Source: Polaribacter atrinae | GTDB lineage: Bacteria; Bacteroidota; Bacteroidia; Flavobacteriales; Flavobacteriaceae | DNA: 64,000 nt | Direction: 5' to 3' | Assembly (NCBI RefSeq): GCF_038023995.1 | Contig: NZ_CP150660.1 | Span: 2,478,501 to 2,542,500 of the forward strand | Part shown: piece by piece, positions 44,917 to 52,387 of the stretch | Position numbering within the stretch: position 1 is the first letter of the stretch | How the letters are laid out: each line of letters opens with the position of its first letter | Notes under the pieces: model-generated | The model's input: the letters and a program-made list of their open reading frames with translations, nothing else | Databases searched by the model: none | Told to the model about the DNA's origin: nothing | Translations under genes and position numbers: made by a program

Positions 44917-45066
44917 TTGGCAGGTCTCCTGGCTTGCATTTTGTTAAAACCTTCCCGTCTTTAACTAAGACAGTGGTGTAAGAAATAACGATAATCTAAT
45001 AATTAGACAATGCTTACAGTTGCGGGAACAGCTCAGGTTTTCTTTTAAAAGTTACCTGATTCCCTT
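44917..45066 (-). ncRNA. adenosylcobalamin-type riboswitch
   Basis: Reading the minus strand from 45066: GGGAATCAGGT, then GAGCTGTTCCCGCAACTGTAA (45041-45014 region), CCACTG, GGGAAGG and finally AAGCCAGGAGACCTGCC near 44936-44919, which is the B12-box hallmark. All conserved blocks are in the right order and spacing for a cobalamin riboswitch. It lies about 135 bases before the lipoprotein start. Between them CTTTTTAACTTT (44872-44883) can pair with 44891-44902, a possible expression-platform hairpin. High B12 would be expected to lower expression. Confidence 0.93.
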
Positions 45067-45298
45067 TTAATTTTAATTCAATTTATTGAATATAAAACCA
45101 AAAATTTATAGTGTAAAAGTATTTCCTTTTTTCATCTAAAAAAAACTATTTTTAACAAATAATCTAGACTATTTTTAGATCTAAAGTATGGTAACTTCCT
45201 TTTAGTAGTAAGTCCTTATTTTTAAGGAATGACGTTAAGAATTTGAGGTGTTTGGAGGTTAGAGAACTTGTTATAAAACAGTACAAATCATGGTTTTA
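45067..45298. other. AT-rich spacer upstream of the riboswitch
   Basis: Should contain the promoter for the riboswitch transcript on the minus strand; I could not single it out. No gene or clear repeat was seen. Confidence 0.35.
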
Positions 45299-45413
45299 AA
45301 ATCATTAAAAAAGCAGGCTATTTTTTTATGTTTCTCATCCTTAGAAATATGAAAACATGTCTAAAGAGTTAGAAGAGGTAACAGTAGTTTGTATTGTTTT
45401 TTTTAATAATTAG
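45299..45413 (+). pseudogene. remnant of the 3' end of the 42825-43667 hydrolase gene
   Basis: About 115 bases match 43552-43667: AAATCATTAAAAA.GCAG, then ATGTTTCTCATCCTT, then ATGTCTAAAGA.TTAGAAGA.GT, and a T-rich end with a stop. The two diverge by many substitutions and one indel near the poly-T, and no upstream part of the gene remains. It looks like the tail of a former tandem duplicate, now separated from the intact gene by the lipoprotein and riboswitch. Confidence 0.75.
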
Positions 45414-45431
45414 CGATTTATCAATCGCTAA

Positions 45432-45628
45432 AAAGCTCATTTCGAAATGACAAAGCTAAACGGAATAGAATAAATCTAATTGTCACTTCGAAGTATTGAG
45501 AAGTCTCATAACCGTGATGCCATAATACAGCGTTGTTTTATGTAATTGCTTTTTCCGTTCTAAATGACAAAACTGAATCCAAAAAAACATAGAATTTGTC
45601 ACTTCGAAGTATTGAGAAGTCTCATAAC
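45432..45628. repeat. MITE-like palindromic repeats (one full ~87-base unit and fragments)
   Basis: A full unit spans 45482-45568, with ends GTCACTTCGAAG and TTCTAAATGAC in inverted orientation. A 31-base exact copy of its left part recurs at 45598-45628, 116 bases away. A palindromic end fragment CTCATTTCGAAATGAC lies just before (about 45437-45452). The same family occurs at 25532-26126, 51233-51318 and 54208-54294. Confidence 0.75.
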
Positions 45629-45676
45629 AATGATCCCACAAAACTGAGGAGAAAAACAATCAACTAAAACCTCAAA

Positions 45677-47248
45677 CTATTTCTCACTTTCCAATTCTAA
45701 AACTTTCTGAATCATTTTATCATCTTGATGCATAATTCTATAAAAACCAACATCACCAAAAAGAGTGTTTGCAATAGCTGCTTTTAAGTATTTTTTTAAG
45801 TTTTGGCTGGTGCTAAAAGAAGGTGTAGGTCTGTCTTTAATATCAGACAAGTAGCTGTTAAAAACCGTTTCATCGGTATCAAAATCAGTAATAAAATTAG
45901 CTATGGTCCATTTTTGTAGTTTTTTTCTATTGTTATCTACATAGTCAAAAGCAAAATCATTTATAGAGTTAAAGTAGAAACCATTCATATAAGAAGTGGT
46001 GTCTATGGCAACAAAAATATCCGGAATAATACCGCCACCGCCGTAAACAACTTTTCCTTTAGGAGTAGTATATTTTAATGAATCTACCACTTTTATACTG
46101 TCTTTACTTAAGAGTTCTCCATTAGCAACCCTCTTTTGATAATCTGTATAATAATTTTTATTTCCTTCGTGGTCATAAGGTTTCTGAATAGAACGACCGG
46201 TAGGGGTGTAGTAACGTGCCGTTGTTAAACGCACTGCAGAACCATCGCCTAAATCCATTTCTATTTGTACCAACCCTTTTCCAAAAGAACGTCTACCTAT
46301 AATTGTTCCTTTATCATTGTCTTGTAAAGCACCTGCTAAAATTTCTGATGCAGATGCAGAGTTTTCATCAATTAAAACATACAAACCACCTTTTTCAAAA
46401 TCTCCTTTAGAGGTTGCAAAAGACTCTTCTACTTTATTTTTGTTGTTTTTGGTAAAAACAATCAGTTTATCATCTTCTAAAAATTCATCAATAATGCTAT
46501 TTGCAATGTCTATAAAGCCACCACCATTTCCTCTAATATCAAGAATTAAATCGGTCATTCCATCATCTATTAAGGTGTTTAATGACGTTTTAAATTCACT
46601 ATACGTATTTCTCGCAAAACGATCTAGTTTTATATAACCAATAGAATCGTTAATCATATAGGCTAAATCAACACTTTTAATATTTACATTACCACGAGTA
46701 ACGGAAACAGTAAAGAGAGAATCGTTGCTTTTTCTATACATTTTAAGAGCTACTTTGGTATCTGGTTTTCCTTTTAAATAACCAGGCACTTTATCTGTAA
46801 ACATGCCTTTACCATACAAAGTATCTTTATCTGCCATTAAAATACGATCGCCAGCTTTAATACCTGCCTTTATACCTGGTCCGCCTTTTATGGGTTGTAT
46901 AACAGTAATGGAATCGTTTATAATTCTAAACTGAACACCAATACCTACAAAATTACCTTGCATATTTTCTTTAACAGCTTGCAAGTTCTCTTTAGGGATA
47001 TACACAGAATGAGGATCTAATTTACCTAACATTTGCGTAATGGCACCATCTAATAAACTCTCCGTATTTACGGTATCTACGTAATCCTTTTCAATAAAAT
47101 TAATAAGTTTCCTTATTTTTATTTCTTGAGATGAGTTTTTGTTTAAAGACAATATATTGTTAGAGCTACCATTTAGTGAAACACCAATTAGTAAACCAAA
47201 AATAACTGCTAAAGATAAATATATAGGAAGGTTGTTTTTATTTTTCAT
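45677..47248 (-). CDS. S41-family C-terminal processing peptidase
   Basis: 523 residues. N-terminal membrane segment (LPIYLSLAVIFGLLIGVSL), a helical region, a PDZ domain (about 90-170, VGIGVQFRIINDSITVIQP), then the tail-specific protease core: LILDIRGNGGGFIDIANSI, ENSASASEILAGALQDND (catalytic Ser) and RRSFGKGLVQIEMDL (catalytic Lys). It resembles CtpA/Prc proteases that trim periplasmic proteins. Overlaps the dCMP deaminase gene by 11 bases, so the pair is one operon. Confidence 0.95.
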   Translation of the reverse strand: MKNKNNLPIYLSLAVIFGLLIGVSLNGSSNNILSLNKNSSQEIKIRKLINFIEKDYVDTVNTESLLDGAITQMLGKLDPHSVYIPKENLQAVKENMQGNFVGIGVQFRIINDSITVIQPIKGGPGIKAGIKAGDRILMADKDTLYGKGMFTDKVPGYLKGKPDTKVALKMYRKSNDSLFTVSVTRGNVNIKSVDLAYMINDSIGYIKLDRFARNTYSEFKTSLNTLIDDGMTDLILDIRGNGGGFIDIANSIIDEFLEDDKLIVFTKNNKNKVEESFATSKGDFEKGGLYVLIDENSASASEILAGALQDNDKGTIIGRRSFGKGLVQIEMDLGDGSAVRLTTARYYTPTGRSIQKPYDHEGNKNYYTDYQKRVANGELLSKDSIKVVDSLKYTTPKGKVVYGGGGIIPDIFVAIDTTSYMNGFYFNSINDFAFDYVDNNRKKLQKWTIANFITDFDTDETVFNSYLSDIKDRPTPSFSTSQNLKKYLKAAIANTLFGDVGFYRIMHQDDKMIQKVLELESEK

Positions 47249-47666
47249 AAGGTAAATGCATGATTTCTACGCCTGCTTTTTCTAAAAAATTAATGCCAGA
47301 GGTATCTTTGTATGACTCTGCAAAAACAACACGTTTTATTCCTGCTTGGTGAATTAATTTACTGCATTGCGTGCATGGAGATAAGGTAATATATAAGGTG
47401 GCACCGTTTGCCGATTGGGTAGAAGAAGCAACTTTTAAGATGGCATTTGCCTCTGCATGTAAAACTTCCCACTTTGTAACTCCATTACAATCTTCACAAC
47501 AATTATCAAAACCAGTGGGTGTTCCGTTAAAACCATCAGAAATAATCATTCTGCCCTTTACAATAAGCGCGCCTACTTGTTTACGTTTACAATGAGATAA
47601 TTTTCCCCATTCGCGAGCCATTTTTAAATAAGCCCTATCGTATTTTAATTGTTTCTTATCAGTCAT
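47238..47666 (-). CDS. deoxycytidylate deaminase family protein
   Basis: 142 residues with the zinc site HAEANAILK (His and catalytic Glu) and PCTQCSKLI (two Cys), plus CKRKQVGALIVKGRMIISDG as the N-terminal strand pair typical of dCMP deaminase/ComEB proteins. Converts dCMP to dUMP, feeding thymidylate synthesis, or edits related nucleotides. Upstream partner of the S41 protease, an arrangement I recall as common in Flavobacteriia. Confidence 0.92.
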   Translation of the reverse strand: MTDKKQLKYDRAYLKMAREWGKLSHCKRKQVGALIVKGRMIISDGFNGTPTGFDNCCEDCNGVTKWEVLHAEANAILKVASSTQSANGATLYITLSPCTQCSKLIHQAGIKRVVFAESYKDTSGINFLEKAGVEIMHLPYEK

Positions 47667-47751
47667 ACAGAACGAAAGTAAAAAGATTTACAGAAATAAG
47701 ACGTTAATAATTAGACAAAATTTATTTAGATGTTCTTTAAGCATTATTTTT

Positions 47752-47840
47752 GGGCGTTCCCTTTCAGGTCGGGCTTTACGCTACAATCTTTTTATTCATT
47801 CTTCATAAAAAGGATTTTCACTGCAATCCCTAACGCAGCC
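47752..47840. repeat. dispersed GGGCGTT-type intergenic repeat, copy B
   Basis: Begins GGGCGTTCCC and ends CTAACGCAGCC. Same blocks as copy A (25419-25502), same order and orientation, with the hairpin arms ATCTTTTTAT and ATAAAAAGGAT kept and a different loop (TCATTCTTC against GAAAA). Lies between two genes facing away from and towards it. Confidence 0.7.
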
Positions 47841-47879
47841 TACAAGTTGTCAATAGTAAAAAAACGAAAACTTGGTTGT

Positions 47880-48461
47880 TTACCAAAACACTCTATCGGT
47901 CATCATTTGTATGGCAAAACCAATTACAATAGAAGAACAAACTAAAATCCAATCTCTTCTGCTAGCTCTAAAAAAGTTTTGTAGTAGTGTACCAACAATT
48001 AAAATTCCTAAAACAATAATAATCTGAGCAGCTTCTATACCTAATGCGAATTCTAATAACGGAAACAATTTATTTTCTTCTTTACCAACCATCATTTTAA
48101 AATAGTTAGAAAAACCTAAACCGTGAATTAAACCAAAAAACAAAGCAAATATTAAGTTGATGTTTTGTTTACCAGAAGCAGTGTTTTTTGCTGTAAAAAC
48201 ATTTATAGCTCCTGTTATAAAAATGGTTACCGGAATTAAAAATTCAATCATATCCATTTTAATTTTTAGAATACCATAAGCAGATAAAGCCAAAGTAATA
48301 GAATGACCAATTGTGAATAATGTAACCAGCCATAAAACTTTTTTCCATTGTTTAAAGCTAAATACAACAGCTAAAACAATTAAAAATAAAATATGGTCAT
48401 AAGCAGCTAAATCTAACACATGGTTTAAGCCCATTTTAAAATACAGTAAAAAATCGTCCAT
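47880..48461 (-). CDS. HupE/UreJ-like membrane protein
   Basis: 193 residues from ATG 48461 (MDDFLLYFKMGLNHVLD); the frame extends upstream to 48539 but that part is an AT-rich leader. Six hydrophobic segments; FKMGLNHVLDLAAYDHILFLI with its conserved His and Asp, and FGLIHGLGFSNYFKMM with a second His, match the HupE/UreJ_2 group. Members are thought to be metal (nickel/cobalt) permeases or secretion-linked membrane proteins; which applies here is unclear. Divergent from nirB. Confidence 0.82.
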   Translation of the reverse strand: MDDFLLYFKMGLNHVLDLAAYDHILFLIVLAVVFSFKQWKKVLWLVTLFTIGHSITLALSAYGILKIKMDMIEFLIPVTIFITGAINVFTAKNTASGKQNINLIFALFFGLIHGLGFSNYFKMMVGKEENKLFPLLEFALGIEAAQIIIVLGILIVGTLLQNFFRASRRDWILVCSSIVIGFAIQMMTDRVFW

Positions 48462-48613
48462 TAAAAAAATAATAATTAAGTGAATGGTAAAGATATTAAA
48501 AACTGTAATCGAAATAAAGCGTAAATACACTATTAACAATTCTAATTGCTAAATTTTAACTATTATCAATTTTATAAGTATTCATTTCTTTAAATCAATA
48601 ATAATTTAATTAA

Positions 48614-48683
48614 TACGTAAATTTTATAAAATTAAATATGTACAAATAAGTAATAATACTTAGTTTTGTAGTTTAAATACGTA
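48614..48683 (+). promoter_or_regulatory. nirB promoter with two TACGTA sites
   Basis: TACGTA lies at 48614-48619 (AATACGTAA) and 48678-48683 (AATACGTAA). The -7 box TAGTTTTG is at 48661-48668, so the first site sits near -57 and the second near the transcript start. Same motif pairs precede the response regulator and the nitrate transporter. Confidence 0.6.
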
Positions 48684-48686
48684 ATT

Positions 48687-51200
48687 ATGAAAACAATTAT
48701 AGTTGTAGGTAATGGAATGGTTGGTTATAAATTTTGTGAAAAATTTGTAGCAGCATCTGTAAATGAAGAATTTAAAGTTATTGTTTTTGGTGAAGAGCCA
48801 AGACCTGCTTACGATAGAGTCCATTTAAGTGAGTTTTTCGAAAACCAAGATGCAAAAGCTTTAGAGATGGCGCCTGCAGAATGGTATAAAGAAAATAAAA
48901 TCGATTTAATTGTTGATGAAAGAGTTTCCGACATTCAAAGAACTACAAAAACTATAATCACTGCCAAAAACAGAGTTTTTAATTACGATTACTTAGTTTT
49001 AGCAACAGGATCTTCTGCTTTTGTGCCGCCAATTAAAGGTGTAGAAAAAGAAGGAGTTTTTGTGTACAGAACTATAGAAGATTTAGAAGGGATGTTGGCG
49101 TATGCAGCAAATCTTAAGGAGAAGAATCCAAATGCAAGAGCTGCTGTTTTAGGTGGAGGTTTATTAGGTTTAGAAGCAGGTAAAGCTGTTATGGATATGG
49201 GTTTAGAGCCTCATATTATAGAGTTTGCGCCTAAATTAATGCCAAGACAATTAGATGCAAGAAGTAGTAAAGTATTGCAATTAAAATTAGAATCGATAGG
49301 ATTAAATATACATTTAAGTAAAGCAACGAACCAGATTTTAGGAGACGATGCTATTACGGGAATGGAGTTTGGCGAAGACGATGTTTTAGATGTAGAAATA
49401 TTAGTAGTTTCTGCAGGAATTCGTCCAAGAGATGAACTTGGTAAAACTTGTGGCTTAGAAATGGGCGTTCGTGGCGGAATTGTAGTTGACAATAAAATGA
49501 AAACTTCCGACGAAAACATCTTCGCAATCGGAGAAGTTGCTTTGTACAACCAAATGATTTATGGTTTGGTTGCTCCTGGTTACGATATGGCTGGTGTTGC
49601 AGTAAATCAGATTATTGGAAACACAGAAGAATTAATGCCAGCTGAGATTGACATGTCTACCAAATTAAAATTAATTGGTGTAGATGTAGCAAGTTTTGGA
49701 GAACCTTTTATGCCTGTATCTAAAGGACATTCTGTTATTTTCGAAAACAAAACACAACATTTATATAAAAGAATTAATGTTAGTTTAGATGGTAAATCTT
49801 TATTAGGAGGAATCTTAGTAGGGGATGCATCAGACTATAATATGTTGCATCAAGTATTTTTAAACGGAATGGCAATTCCAGAAGATGCTGCACAATTAAT
49901 TTTACCAGCAACAGAAGGCGGTGCTTTTGGTAGCGCACTAGATTTACCAGACGAGGCGCAAATTTGTTCTTGTGAGAATGTAAGTAAAGGTCAAATTTGT
50001 GGAGCTATCAAAGATGGTTCTTGCGAAGATTTAGCAGGCGTTATTGCATCAACAAAAGCAAGTACAAGTTGTGGTGGTTGTAAACCAATGGTTACAGATT
50101 TGGTTAACGAAACTTTAAAATCGTTAGGTAAAACGGTTAAAAATGTAATTTGCGAACATTTTGAATATAGCAGACAAGAATTATACGGAATTATAAAAGC
50201 TAAAAAATTAACTTCTTTTAATGAAGTTTTAGACGCTGCAGGAACCGGTCATGGTTGTGAAACTTGTAAGCCGTTAGTTTCTTCAATTTTTGCAAGTTTA
50301 TATAATGATACTCCAAATAAAGAAGACGTTACACAAGATACAAACGATAAATTTTTGGCAAACATACAACGTAACGGAACCTATTCTGTGGTGCCAAGAA
50401 TTGCAGGTGGAGAGCTAACGCCAGAGGATTTAATTGTTTTAGGACAAATAGGTTCGAAATATAATTTATATACAAAAATTACCGGTGGAGCGCGTATCGA
50501 TTTCTTTGGTGCAGAATTAAATGACTTACCAGCAATTTGGACAGAGTTAATTGATGCAGGTTTTGAAAGTGGTCATGCATACGGAAAATCTTTAAGAACT
50601 GTAAAAAGTTGTGTAGGTTCTACATGGTGTCGTTATGGTTTAGATGAAAGTATCACGTTTGCCATCGAACTAGAAAACAGGTATAAAGGATTGCGTTCTC
50701 CACATAAAATTAAAGGAGGTGTTTCTGGTTGTATCCGTGAATGTGCAGAAGCTAGAGGTAAAGATTTTGGAATTATTGCTGTAGAAGGTGGTTGGAATCT
50801 TTATGTGGGTGGAAACGGTGGTGCAACACCAAGACACGCACAGTTATTAGCCGAAAAAATAGACAATGAAACGGTTATAAAATATTTAGATCGTTACTTA
50901 ATTTATTACATACAAACAGCTGCTCCGTTAATGAGAACTGCTGCTTGGTTAGATAAATTAGAAGGCGGAATAGAGCAATTGAAAAAAGTGGTTATCGAAG
51001 ACAGTTTACATATTGTTGAAGATTTAGAAAAAGAGATGCAATTCTTAGTGGATGCTTACGAATGTGAGTGGAAACAAGCCATCGCAAACGAAGAAACAAA
51101 GAAACGTTTTCATCATTTTGTAAATTCAGATGATAGAGATGACAACTTAGTATTTGTGCCTTTACGTGATCAAAAAATGCCAGAACTCTGGAAAAATTAA
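48687..51200 (+). CDS. nirB: assimilatory nitrite reductase large subunit
   Basis: 837 residues. FAD-binding IIVVGNGMVGYKFCEKF at the N-terminus and NAD-binding AVLGGGLLGLEAGKAV near 155; two BFD-like [2Fe-2S] regions (CSCENVSKGQICGAI and a CxxC block at STSCGGCKPM, then GHGCETCKPL); and the C-terminal siroheme/[4Fe-4S] part with SCVGSTWCRYG and GGVSGCIRECAEARGKDFG carrying the four Cys ligands. Catalyses six-electron reduction of nitrite to ammonium with NAD(P)H. First gene of the nitrite operon; intact, unlike the nitrate reductase gene. Confidence 0.97.
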   Translation: MKTIIVVGNGMVGYKFCEKFVAASVNEEFKVIVFGEEPRPAYDRVHLSEFFENQDAKALEMAPAEWYKENKIDLIVDERVSDIQRTTKTIITAKNRVFNYDYLVLATGSSAFVPPIKGVEKEGVFVYRTIEDLEGMLAYAANLKEKNPNARAAVLGGGLLGLEAGKAVMDMGLEPHIIEFAPKLMPRQLDARSSKVLQLKLESIGLNIHLSKATNQILGDDAITGMEFGEDDVLDVEILVVSAGIRPRDELGKTCGLEMGVRGGIVVDNKMKTSDENIFAIGEVALYNQMIYGLVAPGYDMAGVAVNQIIGNTEELMPAEIDMSTKLKLIGVDVASFGEPFMPVSKGHSVIFENKTQHLYKRINVSLDGKSLLGGILVGDASDYNMLHQVFLNGMAIPEDAAQLILPATEGGAFGSALDLPDEAQICSCENVSKGQICGAIKDGSCEDLAGVIASTKASTSCGGCKPMVTDLVNETLKSLGKTVKNVICEHFEYSRQELYGIIKAKKLTSFNEVLDAAGTGHGCETCKPLVSSIFASLYNDTPNKEDVTQDTNDKFLANIQRNGTYSVVPRIAGGELTPEDLIVLGQIGSKYNLYTKITGGARIDFFGAELNDLPAIWTELIDAGFESGHAYGKSLRTVKSCVGSTWCRYGLDESITFAIELENRYKGLRSPHKIKGGVSGCIRECAEARGKDFGIIAVEGGWNLYVGGNGGATPRHAQLLAEKIDNETVIKYLDRYLIYYIQTAAPLMRTAAWLDKLEGGIEQLKKVVIEDSLHIVEDLEKEMQFLVDAYECEWKQAIANEETKKRFHHFVNSDDRDDNLVFVPLRDQKMPELWKN

Positions 51201-51232
51201 TTTTTTCAGGTACAAATAAAACGCACAGTTTT

Positions 51233-51318
51233 GTCATTTCGACATAAGGAGAAATCGTATAAAGTTGCTAAACATTATGTGTTCACTGTAATGTGACTTC
51301 TCTTAAAATCGAAGTGAC
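51233..51318. repeat. ~86-base MITE-like palindromic element
   Basis: Ends GTCATTTCGA and TCGAAGTGAC form 10-base inverted termini with one mismatch; inside, GGAGAAATC and GACTTCTC are a second inverted pair. Inserted between nirB and nirD. Confidence 0.75.
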
Positions 51319-51398
51319 AGAACGTTTTAAAATAACATTTTAAATCTCAATTATTTTTAACAAGACTACTTAATTGAACAGAAATAACAAATATAATT

Positions 51399-51776
51399 AT
51401 GGACACATTACTTTTAAAATACAAAACAGTAAAAGAAGCAGAAGTAAAGGTTTGGTTTAAAGCCGCTCCAGTAAGTGCGTTTCCAAAAGATGGTGGTGCG
51501 TGTGTAAAGTACAAAGATTTACAAATTGCTGTTTTCAATTTTTCTAGATTAGATAAATGGTATGCATGTCAGAATTTATCACCAGAAAAACAAGAAATGG
51601 TGTTGTCTAGAGGTATGTTGGGCGATCATAAAGGGATTCCTAAAATTGCATGTCCTTTGCATAAAAAAACGTTTTCATTAGAAACTGGCGAAAATTTAAA
51701 TGCAGATTTAGCACCTATTGCTGTATATCCTATTAAGATTGAAGCAGAAAATGTGTATATTGGCTTCTCTGAATAA
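51399..51776 (+). CDS. nirD: assimilatory nitrite reductase small subunit
   Basis: 125 residues with a Rieske-like fold: KVWFKAAPVSAFPKDGG, FNFSRLDKWYACQN, VLSRGMLGDHKGIPKIACP and LHKKTFSLETGE. Of the Rieske ligands only the second pair (Cys and His in CPLHKK) is intact; the first pair is CQN with no His, so a [2Fe-2S] cluster is unlikely, as in other NirD proteins. Partner of NirB. Followed after 9 bases by the DUF4202 gene. Confidence 0.93.
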   Translation: MDTLLLKYKTVKEAEVKVWFKAAPVSAFPKDGGACVKYKDLQIAVFNFSRLDKWYACQNLSPEKQEMVLSRGMLGDHKGIPKIACPLHKKTFSLETGENLNADLAPIAVYPIKIEAENVYIGFSE

Positions 51777-51785
51777 AACTAAAAA

Positions 51786-52370
51786 ATGAAGCCTACAAGA
51801 TTTGAAACTGCTATTGCTATTATTGATAAAAAAAACGCAGAAGACCCAAACAATTACCAAGTTTCTGGATTAGAGTATCCTAAAGAATTATTATATTCTC
51901 AAAGGATGACTAGAAAGTTACTTCAGTTTGATCCAAATGCATCAAAAGCACTTCAAATTGCGGCAAGAGCACAACATATTTGTCGTTGGAAAATTGGAAG
52001 AAAAGAGTTTCCGATGGATAGAGTTGGGTACCTAAAATGGCGTGAAGAATTAAAAAAGATGCACGCAGAATTGACTGGAGAAATCTTAGAACAAGTTGGT
52101 TTTGATGCTCAATTTGTAGATAGAGTTCAGAAAATTATCTTAAAAAAACTCATCAAGAAAAACGAAGAATCTCAAACTTTAGAAGATGTTATTTGTCTAG
52201 TTTTTCTAGATTATTATTTTGATGAATTTGCAGCGAAACATAGCGATGAAAAAATCATTGATATTTTAAAGAAAACGTGGGTAAAAATGTCTGATAAGGG
52301 GCATGAAGCAGCTTTAAAAATACCATTTTCAGAAAAAAGTTTAGCGTTGGTAAAACAAGCCATTTCATAA
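51786..52370 (+). CDS. DUF4202-family protein
   Basis: 194 residues, cytoplasmic, mostly helical. AARAQHICRWKIGRKEFPMD is the most conserved part and has an HD-domain-like His arrangement (AQH, then the later LVFLDYYFDEF); YLKWREELKKMHAE follows. The family is known only by number and, as I recall, clusters with nitrate/nitrite assimilation genes; the same holds here between nirD (9 bases) and the sensor kinase (17 bases). Function unknown. Confidence 0.85.
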   Translation: MKPTRFETAIAIIDKKNAEDPNNYQVSGLEYPKELLYSQRMTRKLLQFDPNASKALQIAARAQHICRWKIGRKEFPMDRVGYLKWREELKKMHAELTGEILEQVGFDAQFVDRVQKIILKKLIKKNEESQTLEDVICLVFLDYYFDEFAAKHSDEKIIDILKKTWVKMSDKGHEAALKIPFSEKSLALVKQAIS

Positions 52371-52387
52371 TAAATGTAATCTAAATA

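Noticed and set aside
45410..45431. TTAGCGAT/ATCGCTAA hairpin as a terminator
   Set aside because: No T-run follows on either strand at the right place, so only a weak hairpin can be claimed.
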